DNA from: an uncultured Streptococcus sp.
Lineage (GTDB): Bacteria > Bacillota > Bacilli > Lactobacillales > Streptococcaceae
Direction of reading: 5' to 3'
Length of the DNA stretch: 13,432 nt
Assembly (NCBI RefSeq): GCF_905372115.1
Contig: NZ_CAJPNR010000054.1
Location: 1-13,432, forward strand
Of this stretch, positions 6,812 to 13,432 are shown piece after piece (the first letter of the stretch is position 1; each line of letters begins with the position of its first letter). The notes under the pieces are model-generated. The model did no database searches and was not told where the DNA came from. It was given only the letters and a program-made list of their open reading frames with translations. A program made the translations under genes and the position numbers.

Positions 6812-7834
6812 ATGAGTTTTAAGGTAATCAGAATAACTGAAGATAAAATTTACTTAGGGGATGAACAGGGAAGTTTTACAATTGTGCCGAAAGATGATTT
6901 GTCTTATGATGAATTGAAAATCGGAGATATGGTAGATTATTATCAAAGCGATGAAGGTTCTTTAATTATTCCAGTCACCAATTCAACATTCAGGAGGCGA
7001 AATGATTCAGTTAAAGTCAAAAAAAATAGAGTGGGATGGATTGTCCTCTCTGTAGTCCTTTTTATAGTCTTTGTAGTTGGCTTATTTATTATTTTTAATA
7101 ATTCTAGTGAGGAATCAAATAGTGTTGTGGATATGCTAAGTAGGTTGAATGTTGAAAAAGATACTGATAAAACTAACTATCAAGAAGTAGATTATGATAA
7201 ATGGAATCATGATCAGCTTGAAGAGTATACAAAAGTCAAAATATCTGGAACAGTAATTCAAGAGAGTGAAGAAGATAGTTCATATATTTTACGTGTTGCG
7301 AAAGACAATGATCATAGCAAAATTGTCTATGTTGAAATTGACAAAAAAGATTATGATAATGTCATTGCGGAAGATGATATCGTTACTATTTATGGTTTGG
7401 CTATCGGCAGAACAACATACGAGACTATTTTCCATAGCTCTGTGACATTACCTTATATGCAAGGTTTAATATATGAAGTCGATACTGAGGAAACGGAAGA
7501 AAATTTTGTTACTAAAGAACTTTATAACTCAGATGGATTGAAAATTGAGCAAATCAAAAACGGAACTTTGCGTTTTTATAATAATAGTAGTCAAAAAGTG
7601 AGAGTTCGTCCAGAATCAATTGACGTGGAAGGACAAAAAATAAATGAGTATTCACTTGATCTTCGTGAGGAATTACAGCCAGGCCAATTTGTAGACGGAG
7701 ATATAAATGATAGTGAGGGACTGCTTAAGGCTGGCAAGGTGATTAATATCATTTTGAAAGTAACAAATGATGACTATGAAGAAATAACGAAAATCAATAT
7801 CTCTGTAAAGTTAGAAAAAGATATTGTGAACTAG
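6812..7834 (+). CDS. Single-pass membrane protein: shared N-terminal module, OB-like and C-terminal beta domain
   Basis: The protein has 340 residues; AAGGAAG at 6801-6807 supports ATG 6812. Residues 1-55 form a small beta-rich module (KIYLGDE, IGDMV, SLIIPV) repeated in the next gene's product. A basic stretch (RRRNDSVKVKKNR) precedes one membrane helix at 74-95, so by the positive-inside rule the N-terminus is cytosolic and the rest is outside. Residues about 139-216 (from KVKISGTVIQ to VTIYGLAIGR and the following strands) have the strand spacing of an OB-fold similar to those in secreted streptococcal proteins. Residues about 243-335 look like a separate beta domain (GTLRFYNNSSQKVRVRP, then a later strand INIILKVTND). 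No catalytic motif is visible and I do not recognise a named family. The gene is AT-rich and lies 26 nt before its partner, so they are probably one transcript. Confidence 0.8.
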   Translation: MSFKVIRITEDKIYLGDEQGSFTIVPKDDLSYDELKIGDMVDYYQSDEGSLIIPVTNSTFRRRNDSVKVKKNRVGWIVLSVVLFIVFVVGLFIIFNNSSEESNSVVDMLSRLNVEKDTDKTNYQEVDYDKWNHDQLEEYTKVKISGTVIQESEEDSSYILRVAKDNDHSKIVYVEIDKKDYDNVIAEDDIVTIYGLAIGRTTYETIFHSSVTLPYMQGLIYEVDTEETEENFVTKELYNSDGLKIEQIKNGTLRFYNNSSQKVRVRPESIDVEGQKINEYSLDLREELQPGQFVDGDINDSEGLLKAGKVINIILKVTNDDYEEITKINISVKLEKDIVN

Positions 7835-7860
7835 AAACTATAATCTTGTGGAGATAAAAA

Positions 7861-8721
7861 ATGTATAAAGTGTTAAAGGTTAAGGATAAAAAAGTTTATC
7901 TTGGGGATGAATGGAATAATTTAAAAATTATTCCATTCGAAAATTTTGATTTCATTCCTGAAATTGGAGACAGTATAGAACTTTTTCAAAAAGATGATAT
8001 TATTATTCCTATGTTGAATTCACAGAATAATTCCCCAAAAAAGAGAAGGAAAAGTAAATCTGTTTTTAAGAATCCTCTGTACTTAACGATTGGAATATTG
8101 TTCTTATTAGTAATTGGAATTGTGTCATTTGTATTTCTGAGTAAACAGCCTGAAACTAGCAAAGAGGCTGAAAAAATTGCAGAAAGTGCTAGACCTAAGA
8201 GTAATGAACGAAGTCATTCTTCGTCTAGTAAGCATCTGACTAGATCAGACTCTAGTAATTCAGTCTCATCCACATCAACTAGTGACGATAGGTCAGCTGC
8301 TTCTCAGTCGGAGTCCTCATCTTCTCTAGAATCTAGAGAAGTGAAAGAATCAACAAATATCTCATCATCATCTGAATCAAATGGAAGCCCACTTCCAAAA
8401 GAAAGCTATGCCGCAATAGTAGGTACATGGAGAAATGCGAATGGGAATACTCTGAGAATAGATTCAAATGGTCAAGTTAGCCTAGATGGCTTTGTTGGAA
8501 CTTCTAAGCTTGAAAATGTATATACACTACGAGGCGGTGGTAAATCTTATGGAGCAGGAGGGGTATTTGTCGGATACTTTGCGGCAGGAACGTCAATTGA
8601 AGAGGCCTACTATGGATATCATGATGATAAATCAGATATAAATAGAGACAGAATTATTTCAGGACAAAATTTAAGTAGTGACCGTGAGTCACAATCTATT
8701 TTCTATAGAGTTTCAGAATAA
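7861..8721 (+). CDS. Single-pass membrane protein with Ser-rich stalk and DUF6287-like outer domain
   Basis: The protein has 286 residues; GTGGAG at 7848-7853 precedes ATG 7861. Residues 1-52 repeat the N-terminal module of the upstream protein (KVYLGDE, IPEIGDS, IIIPM). A KKRRKSK cluster precedes a membrane helix at 73-95, predicting an inside N-terminus. Residues 96 to about 176 are a Ser-rich disordered stalk. Residues 179-286 (starting IVGTWRNANGNTLRI, with later DRIISGQ and a final FYRVS) match my memory of the DUF6287 domain found at the C-terminus of streptococcal lipoproteins and surface proteins; its function is unknown. Membrane anchoring by a transmembrane helix, rather than a lipobox, is the variation here. 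No terminator is obvious before the next promoter at 8757, so some readthrough into the T-box leader is possible. Confidence 0.8.
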   Translation: MYKVLKVKDKKVYLGDEWNNLKIIPFENFDFIPEIGDSIELFQKDDIIIPMLNSQNNSPKKRRKSKSVFKNPLYLTIGILFLLVIGIVSFVFLSKQPETSKEAEKIAESARPKSNERSHSSSSKHLTRSDSSNSVSSTSTSDDRSAASQSESSSSLESREVKESTNISSSSESNGSPLPKESYAAIVGTWRNANGNTLRIDSNGQVSLDGFVGTSKLENVYTLRGGGKSYGAGGVFVGYFAAGTSIEEAYYGYHDDKSDINRDRIISGQNLSSDRESQSIFYRVSE

Positions 8722-8756
8722 TTTCTATAATTCGTATATTGTAGTCGAAAAATAAT

Positions 8757-8785
8757 TTTACAAATTCATATTTTTCTGTTAGAAT
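8757..8785 (+). promoter_or_regulatory. glyQ: Promoter of the glyQS operon
   Basis: TTTACA (8757-8762) and TAGAAT (8780-8785) are 17 bp apart, and TG at 8777-8778 makes an extended -10. The predicted start near 8792 coincides with the beginning of the T-box stem I. Confidence 0.8.
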
Positions 8786-8792
8786 TAAGTTT

Positions 8793-8975
8793 ACGAGAGA
8801 AGTCTTTATGAAATAACTTACTAGCGAGTCTGGGGCGGTGCAAGCCAGATAGTTTTAAAATAGAGATGGCGCTTTCGGTTAAAATTTTTAAAGTAATGAA
8901 GTAATAAATTAGGGTGGAACCGCGTCTTGACGCCCCTAGGTAAATAGCCTAGGAGTGTCGGATGTGGTTCTTTTG
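8793..8975 (+). promoter_or_regulatory. glyQ: Glycine T-box riboswitch
   Basis: This leader senses uncharged tRNA-Gly and permits transcription of glyQS when charging is low. Stem I opens with ACGAGAG (8793-8799), pairing with CTTTCGGT (8872-8879). Its apical part is CTGG / CCAG around a GGTGCAAG loop (8830-8848). A GGC at 8868-8870 lies where the specifier codon is expected and would read the anticodon of tRNA-Gly(GCC). The conserved T-box AGGGTGGAACCGCG is at 8911-8924. In the antiterminator, AGGG (8911-8914) pairs with CCCT (8934-8937) and GCGTC (8922-8926) with GACGC (8929-8933), leaving the bulge free for the tRNA acceptor end. The specifier assignment is by position, not by full folding. 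Confidence 0.93.
8916..8975 (+). terminator. T-box conditional terminator
   Basis: The stem GACGCCCCTAGG (8929-8940) with CCTAGGAGTGTC (8948-8959) is extended by AACCGCGTC (8918-8926) with GATGTGGTT (8961-8969), allowing G-U pairs, and is followed by TTTT (8971-8974). This fold sequesters part of the T-box and excludes the antiterminator. Confidence 0.88.
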
Positions 8976-9040
8976 CTTGTTCAAACAGAACAGAGGACAG
9001 CCCTAGCGCAAAAAATCTAAAGAAACAAAAGGAGTAAAAA

Positions 9041-9958
9041 ATGCCTAAAAAGTTAACATTTCAAGAAATTATCTTGACTTTGCAGCAGTTCTGGAATGAC
9101 CAGGGTTGTATGCTCATGCAGGCTTATGATAACGAGAAGGGGGCGGGAACGATGAGTCCCTATACCTTCTTGCGGGCTATTGGGCCAGAGCCTTGGAATG
9201 CGGCCTATGTAGAGCCGTCTCGCCGGCCGGCAGATGGTCGTTATGGGGAAAATCCTAACCGTCTTTATCAACACCACCAATTTCAAGTGGTTATGAAGCC
9301 TTCTCCAAGCAATATCCAAGAACTGTACTTGCAGTCTTTGGAGCTCTTGGGTATCAATCCGCTGGAGCACGACATCCGCTTTGTCGAGGATAACTGGGAA
9401 AATCCTTCAACTGGCTCGGCTGGTCTGGGCTGGGAAGTCTGGCTGGATGGTATGGAAATCACTCAGTTCACATACTTCCAGCAGGTCGGAGGTCTGCCAA
9501 CTCAGCCGGTGACCGCTGAGGTGACTTATGGTCTGGAGCGTCTGGCTTCTTATATTCAAGAAGTGGACTCAGTCTACGACATTGAGTGGGCTGATGGCGT
9601 TAAGTATGGCGAAATTTTCACGCATCCTGAGTATGAGCATTCTAAATACAGCTTTGAAGTCAGTGACCAAGACTTGCTCTTGGGGAATTTTGAGAAGTTT
9701 GAAGCGGAAGCCAAGCGCTGTCTGGACGAGCATCTGGTGCACCCGGCCTATGATTACGTTCTCAAATGCTCGCATACCTTTAATCTCTTGGATGCGCGTG
9801 GCGCTGTATCTGTGACAGAGCGGGCTGGTTATATCGCCCGTATTCGGAATTTAGCGCGTGTTGTGGCTAAGACCTTTGTGGCTGAGCGCAAGCGTCTAGG
9901 CTACCCACTTTTGGATGCAGAGACTCGCGAGAAACTCTTGGCAGAGGAGGGAGAATAA
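9041..9958 (+). CDS. glyQ: Glycyl-tRNA synthetase alpha subunit
   Basis: This is the catalytic (class II core) subunit of the alpha2beta2 glycyl-tRNA synthetase, which attaches glycine to tRNA-Gly with ATP in the cytosol. The protein has 305 residues, the normal length for the family. The start is fixed by AAAAGGAG at 9027-9034, 6 nt before the ATG. Family landmarks are FQEIILTLQQFWNDQGC near the N-terminus, the active-site stretch RPADGRYGENPNRLYQHHQF at residues 62-81, FVEDNWENPSTGSAGLGWEV, and TYGLERLASY as a motif-3-like segment. The stop is 2 nt from the glyS start, as expected for subunits made in equal amounts. Transcription is controlled by the T-box just upstream. The gene is intact and its codon use matches a housekeeping gene. 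Confidence 0.98.
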   Translation: MPKKLTFQEIILTLQQFWNDQGCMLMQAYDNEKGAGTMSPYTFLRAIGPEPWNAAYVEPSRRPADGRYGENPNRLYQHHQFQVVMKPSPSNIQELYLQSLELLGINPLEHDIRFVEDNWENPSTGSAGLGWEVWLDGMEITQFTYFQQVGGLPTQPVTAEVTYGLERLASYIQEVDSVYDIEWADGVKYGEIFTHPEYEHSKYSFEVSDQDLLLGNFEKFEAEAKRCLDEHLVHPAYDYVLKCSHTFNLLDARGAVSVTERAGYIARIRNLARVVAKTFVAERKRLGYPLLDAETREKLLAEEGE

Positions 9959-9960
9959 TC

Positions 9961-12000
9961 ATGGTAAAAAATTTATTAGTTGAACTAGGCTTGGAGGAAA
10001 TGCCAGCCTATGTCGTGACACCGAGCATGAAGCAGCTGCGCGACAAAATGGGAGCCTTCCTGACAGACCATCGCTTGACTTTTGAGAAAATTGAAATGTT
10101 CTCAACGCCTCGTCGTTTGGCGGTGCGAGTGGTTGGCTTGGCGGACAAGCAGTCTGATTTGACCGAAGATTTCAAAGGCCCTTCTAAGAAAATTGCTCTG
10201 GATGCAGATGGGAATTTTACCAAGGCTGCAGAAGGCTTTGTCCGTGGCAAGGGCTTGACGGTTGAAGACATTACTTTCCGTGAAATCAAGGGGGAAGAAT
10301 ACGTCTATGTGACCAAGGAAGAAATCGGCCGCCCAGTAGAGGAAATCATCCCAGCAGTGACGGAAGTTCTGCAAGCTTTGACCTTCCCTGTCAGCATGCA
10401 CTGGGGCAACAACACCTTTGAATACATCCGCCCGGTCCACACCTTGACTGTACTCTTAGATGAGCAGGCCTTTGACTTGGATTTCTTGGATATCAAGAGC
10501 GGTCGTACCAGCCGTGGACACCGTTTTTTGGGGCAAGAAACGGAGATTGCCTCAGCGGATTCCTATGAAGATGACCTACGGGCTCAGTTTGTCATTGCCA
10601 GTCCTCTTGAGCGGGGAGATATGATTGTCGAGCAGATTCGAGCACTTGAAGAGGAGCACGGGGTTTCTATCGAGATTGACGAGGACCTTTTCAATGAAGT
10701 CTTGAATCTGGTAGAATATCCAACTGCTTTCCTAGGTAATTTTGATGCCAAATATTTAGAGGTGCCTGAGGAAATCTTGGTAACTTCCATGAAAGAGCAC
10801 CAGCGTTATTTTGTTGTGCGCGATAGCGAAGGCAAACTTTTGCCGCACTTCATCTCTGTTCGCAACGGAAATGCAGAGCATCTGGAAAATGTCATCAAGG
10901 GAAATGAGAAAGTCTTGGTGGCTCGTCTGGAAGATGGGGAATTCTTCTGGCGGGAAGACCAAAAGCTGGCTATTGCTGACTTGGTTGAAAAGCTGAGTAA
11001 TGTGACCTTCCACGAAAAGATTGGCTCTCTAGCAGAGCACATGGAGCGGACTGGCAAGATTGCGGCTCTCTTGGCACAAGAAGCAGGATTGGATGATGAT
11101 GAGACAGTCGATTTGGCTCGTGCAGCGGCTATTTATAAGTTTGACCTGCTGACTGGTATGGTTGGGGAATTTGATGAGCTGCAAGGTATCATGGGCGAGA
11201 AGTATGCTCTTCTGGCTGGTGAGAATGCTGCGGTGGCAGCTGCTATTCGGGAGCACTATATGCCGACATCAGCCGATGGCGAATTACCTGACACCAAGGT
11301 CGGAGCAGTCTTGGCTCTGGCTGATAAGCTGGATACCATTCTGTCCTTCTTCTCAGTTGGACTGATTTCGAGCGGTTCCAATGACCCTTATGCACTGCGC
11401 CGTGCGACTCAGGGTGTTGTGCGTATCTTGGATAAGTTTGGCTGGAACATCGACTTGGCTCAGCTTCTTGGTCGACTTTACGAACTCAAGTTTGATAGCC
11501 TAAGCTATGACAATCAAGAGGCGGTGCTGGACTTCTTCCGTGCCCGCGTTGAGAAGATGATGGATCGCAATATTCCGAAAGATATCGTGACAGCTGTTCT
11601 TCAAAGCACTAACTTTGTCGTACGCGATTTGGTAGAAACAGCTGCGCTTCTAGCAGAAAAAGCTCAGGAAGCCAACTTCAAGTCAGCAGTCGAAAGCCTG
11701 TCTAGGGTCTTTAATCTAGCTGAGAAAGCCCAAGGGCAGACAGCTGTCAATCCAGCACTCTTTGAAAATCAAGAGGAAAAAGACTTGGCTGCGGCCATTG
11801 AAGCAGTAGAGCTGACATCTGGCTTAGCTGCCAATCTGGACCAACTCTTTGCTCTCAGTCCAGTTATCGATGCTTTCTTTGACCATACCATGGTCATGGC
11901 AGAAGATGAAGCTGTGCGTAACAACCGCCTAGCTCTCCTGACGTCTTTGACGGCTAAAGCGGGACAGCTGGCCCAGTTTAATCAAATTAATACGAAATAA
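9961..12000 (+). CDS. glyS: Glycyl-tRNA synthetase beta subunit
   Basis: The beta subunit recognises tRNA-Gly and is required with GlyQ for aminoacylation. The protein has 679 residues, full length for the family. It begins with the typical VKNLLVELGLEEMPAYVVTP; GRTSRGHRFLG is at 181-191; the signature KFDLLTGMVGEFDELQGIMG lies at 393-412 in the HD-related region; the C-terminal part from about residue 560 is the helical DALR-like anticodon-binding region. ATG 9961 is supported by GAGGGAG inside the end of glyQ (9948-9954), implying translational coupling. A DUF896 gene follows 20 nt downstream. No frameshift or missing motif is seen. Confidence 0.98.
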   Translation: MVKNLLVELGLEEMPAYVVTPSMKQLRDKMGAFLTDHRLTFEKIEMFSTPRRLAVRVVGLADKQSDLTEDFKGPSKKIALDADGNFTKAAEGFVRGKGLTVEDITFREIKGEEYVYVTKEEIGRPVEEIIPAVTEVLQALTFPVSMHWGNNTFEYIRPVHTLTVLLDEQAFDLDFLDIKSGRTSRGHRFLGQETEIASADSYEDDLRAQFVIASPLERGDMIVEQIRALEEEHGVSIEIDEDLFNEVLNLVEYPTAFLGNFDAKYLEVPEEILVTSMKEHQRYFVVRDSEGKLLPHFISVRNGNAEHLENVIKGNEKVLVARLEDGEFFWREDQKLAIADLVEKLSNVTFHEKIGSLAEHMERTGKIAALLAQEAGLDDDETVDLARAAAIYKFDLLTGMVGEFDELQGIMGEKYALLAGENAAVAAAIREHYMPTSADGELPDTKVGAVLALADKLDTILSFFSVGLISSGSNDPYALRRATQGVVRILDKFGWNIDLAQLLGRLYELKFDSLSYDNQEAVLDFFRARVEKMMDRNIPKDIVTAVLQSTNFVVRDLVETAALLAEKAQEANFKSAVESLSRVFNLAEKAQGQTAVNPALFENQEEKDLAAAIEAVELTSGLAANLDQLFALSPVIDAFFDHTMVMAEDEAVRNNRLALLTSLTAKAGQLAQFNQINTK

Positions 12001-12020
12001 CAGGTAAGAGAGGTAGAATC

Positions 12021-12278
12021 ATGGATCCTAAAAAAATTGAACGCATCAACGAACTGGCTAAAAAGAAAAAAACGGAAGGCCTAACTGCTGAGGAAAAAGT
12101 GGAACAAGCCAAGCTTCGTGAAGAGTACATCGAAGGCTACCGTCGTTCTGTTCGCCATCACATCGAAGGCATCAAGATTGTTGATGAGGATGGCAATGAT
12201 GTGACACCTGAGAAGTTGCGTCAAGTTCAGCGCGAGAAAGGTCTTCATGGCCGAAGTCTGGATGACCCAGAGTCTTAA
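12021..12278 (+). CDS. DUF896 (UPF0291, YnzC-like) small protein
   Basis: The protein has 85 residues. The sequence MDPKKIERINELAKK, then EGLTAEEKVEQAKLREEYIEG and the C-terminal HGRSLDDP, matches the DUF896 family, small helical-hairpin cytosolic proteins of Firmicutes related to Bacillus YnzC. The biochemical role is not established. GAGAGG at 12008-12013 precedes the ATG by 7 nt. The gene follows glyS by 20 nt with no terminator between, so it belongs to the T-box-controlled operon, and a strong terminator follows. Confidence 0.93.
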   Translation: MDPKKIERINELAKKKKTEGLTAEEKVEQAKLREEYIEGYRRSVRHHIEGIKIVDEDGNDVTPEKLRQVQREKGLHGRSLDDPES

Positions 12279-12294
12279 GTAGATATAAATAAAA

Positions 12295-12340
12295 AATCCC
12301 TCGCTAGGAAGCTAGAAAGTTCCTGTCGAGGGATTCTTTT
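12295..12340. terminator. Bidirectional terminator between convergent operons
   Basis: AATCCCTCG (12295-12303) pairs with CGAGGGATT (12327-12335), with AGGAA (12306-12310) and TTCCT (12320-12324) extending the stem. CTTTT follows on the plus strand and a run of six T on the minus strand, so it can stop the glyQS operon and the minus-strand operon. It overlaps the stop codon of the 58-residue minus-strand gene. Confidence 0.9.
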
Positions 12341-12515
12341 AATCTTGTTTACGTTTTTTCAAAATGCGGAGGGCTACATAGATGCAGCTAACGATGATTG
12401 CTACATCCAGCCAGAAAATCCAAGGCTCCGTGATACGGAAAAAGAAATAAGCAGCGATGGCAATAATGAGGGACAGAATGCCTAGATCCATTTTTTCTTT
12501 GAGATTGAGTCTCAT
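12339..12515 (-). CDS. Small two-helix membrane protein, 58 residues
   Basis: On the minus strand, ATG at 12515-12513 opens a 58-codon frame ending with TAA at 12341-12339. It starts MRLNLKEKMDLGILSLIIAI and ends RILKKRKQD. Two hydrophobic stretches (about 10-26 and 31-50) separated by a short FRITEPW turn predict a membrane hairpin with both basic ends in the cytosol. The start codon overlaps the stop of the upstream gene as ATGA (12515-12512), a standard coupling arrangement, and AGGAGG lies about 10 nt upstream at 12526-12531. I do not recognise a family. The coupling suggests it acts with the larger membrane protein upstream. Confidence 0.72.
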   Translation of the reverse strand: MRLNLKEKMDLGILSLIIAIAAYFFFRITEPWIFWLDVAIIVSCIYVALRILKKRKQD

Positions 12516-13054
12516 AGGTCTTCTTCCTCCTTTTTTTGTGCTTGGCGAATCTTTCCTTTGGCAATGAAATGCATCATCAGTCCAAATCCAAGGCCTGCGG
12601 CTAATCCAGTTATAATGAGTTTAGGCTGAAGCAAAACTTGTAGGATATCTTTCTTTTCCATGACAGCTATCATGATGCCGAAGAGAGGGTAAAAGAGCAA
12701 CCAATAAGAGAAACCTGCTTTGAGACCAGCATGTTTCATAGCTTTTTCTTCTTTTTCATCCTGAAGTCCTAGCTCTAGGTCATCAATTCCTTTGCGGCGT
12801 GCTTGGATGACTATATAGACACAGAAGCCGAGGATAAGGATTTCCAGCAGGATAGGATAGGCAACAGCGATAATTTTGGGCCAGCGAAAGGCTAGGGGAA
12901 AGGCGATAGCATTGCCAAAAATCAGAATAAAGAAAAGCCAAATAAAGCCTATATTTCCTAAGTGCTCAGCCTGTTGGCGTTTTTGCTCGTCCAAAGGTCC
13001 GGTAATGCCGTAAAATCGTTTGATCATCTTGTCTGAGAATGTTTCTTTTTTCAT
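12512..13054 (-). CDS. DUF3278-like membrane protein
   Basis: The protein has 180 residues; GAAAGGA lies a few bases upstream of ATG 13054-13052. A cytosolic N-terminus (MKKETFSDKMIKRFYGITGPLDEQKRQ, given in parts: MKKETFSDKM then RFYGITGPLDE) is followed by four hydrophobic segments at about 33-55, 60-85, 115-131 and 142-165, and a charged C-terminus ending KKEEEDL. The opening with a GI(T/L)GPLDE motif and the pairing with a small HTH regulator match the streptococcal DUF3278 family as I remember it; function unknown. It is the second gene of a minus-strand operon, 47 nt after the regulator and coupled by ATGA overlap to the next gene. It may be the effector or signal partner of the regulator; that is inference from context. 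Confidence 0.75.
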   Translation of the reverse strand: MKKETFSDKMIKRFYGITGPLDEQKRQQAEHLGNIGFIWLFFILIFGNAIAFPLAFRWPKIIAVAYPILLEILILGFCVYIVIQARRKGIDDLELGLQDEKEEKAMKHAGLKAGFSYWLLFYPLFGIMIAVMEKKDILQVLLQPKLIITGLAAGLGFGLMMHFIAKGKIRQAQKKEEEDL

Positions 13055-13101
13055 GTTTGTGTCCTTTCTTTAGGTATAAATCTTGCTGCAGGGAAGAATT
13101 C

Positions 13102-13317
13102 TTAGTCCTCTGAATCTTCATCTGTCAGCTGGGGTTCCCAAAAGAGGGCGTTGAGGTCAGTATCCAGCGCTCTAGCCAGATTGATACAGAGCTCGAGAGT
13201 GGGGTTGTATTTGTTGTTTTCAATCATATTGATAGTTTGCCGCGATACCCCGATAGACTTGGCCAACTCTAGCTGAGACATCTTTTTTTCTTTTCGAAAT
13301 TCTTTGACACGATTCAT
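13102..13317 (-). CDS. Small Cro/CI (XRE) family transcriptional regulator
   Basis: The protein has 71 residues and is nearly all one HTH domain. Residues 3-60 include MSQLELAKSIGVSRQTI, the helix-turn-helix, then NMIENNKYNPTLELCINLAR and a final helix (LDTDLNALFW). This is the compact YozG-like type with no sensor domain. AAAGGAAGG precedes the ATG. It is the first gene of the operon, under a consensus promoter with a nested palindrome in its leader, which fits autoregulation. Such regulators usually control the membrane-protein gene next to them; the signal is unknown. Confidence 0.93.
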   Translation of the reverse strand: MNRVKEFRKEKKMSQLELAKSIGVSRQTINMIENNKYNPTLELCINLARALDTDLNALFWEPQLTDEDSED

Positions 13318-13341
13318 TACACCCTTCCTTTCTAATACTAT

Positions 13342-13371
13342 AACTGATAACTTTCAGTAAGTTTGTCAGTT
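13342..13371 (-). promoter_or_regulatory. Nested palindrome in the regulator leader (candidate operator)
   Basis: A 30-bp inverted repeat has outer arms AACTGA (13342-13347) and TCAGTT (13366-13371) and inner arms AACTT (13349-13353) and AAGTT (13359-13363), separated by five bases. It lies about 17-46 nt inside the predicted transcript. It could be the operator of the adjacent Cro/CI protein or a leader hairpin. No T-run follows, so it is not a terminator. Confidence 0.5.
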
Positions 13372-13394
13372 ATATTTGACTTTTATTTTATGCT

Positions 13395-13423
13395 AGTATA
13401 ATACTTTTTGGGAAAAGTGTCAA
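13395..13423 (-). promoter_or_regulatory. Consensus sigma-A promoter of the minus-strand operon
   Basis: On the minus strand TTGACA (13423-13418) is followed after exactly 17 bp by TATACT (13400-13395). The transcript should start near 13388, leaving a leader of about 70 nt. A promoter this close to consensus suggests strong expression held down by a repressor. Confidence 0.88.
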
Positions 13424-13432
13424 GTATATCTG

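Noticed and set aside
9053..11365. Overlapping open frames in glyQ and glyS on both strands
   Set aside because: They lie within well-recognised synthetase genes and show no independent coding features.

Overview
The window looks like chromosome from a low-GC Gram-positive coccus, most likely an oral Streptococcus of the sanguinis/gordonii/mitis type. The evidence is a YSIRK-like export signal on a giant subtilisin-like surface protease, FIVAR repeats, a glycyl T-box leader in front of two-subunit glyQ-glyS, a DUF896 gene directly after glyS, and AGGAGG-type ribosome binding sites throughout. The species call is inference; no rRNA or other marker is present.

Layout. Positions 1-1779 (+) hold the 3' end of an operon: a truncated-by-window HAD phosphatase with an extra C-terminal helical domain, a protein carrying the motif set of RecB/Cas4-type PD-(D/E)xK nucleases, and a decayed small gene with two in-frame stops. 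A strong terminator at 1802-1848 closes it. Positions 1850-6613 hold a regulatory region with an 11-bp direct repeat, then a 1508-residue C5a-peptidase-like S8 protease without a visible LPXTG anchor, and its terminator. Positions 6738-8721 (+) hold an AT-rich two-gene unit for single-pass membrane proteins. These share a cytosolic N-terminal module but carry different outer domains: one OB-like plus a beta domain, the other Ser-rich plus DUF6287-like. Positions 8757-12340 are a housekeeping operon: promoter, glycine T-box, glyQ, glyS, DUF896 gene, terminator. Positions 12339-13432 are on the minus strand: a consensus promoter, a nested palindrome, a small Cro/CI-type regulator, a DUF3278-like membrane protein and a 58-residue two-helix membrane protein coupled to it by an ATGA overlap. 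The two convergent operons share one bidirectional terminator.

How the parts work together. GlyQ and GlyS form the alpha2beta2 glycyl-tRNA synthetase, and its expression is set by uncharged tRNA-Gly through the T-box. The minus-strand genes look like an autoregulated small regulator/membrane-protein cassette. The membrane-protein pair and the HAD/nuclease pair are the least explained parts and the best candidates for undescribed function. No CRISPR array, IS element, tRNA or rRNA gene was seen.
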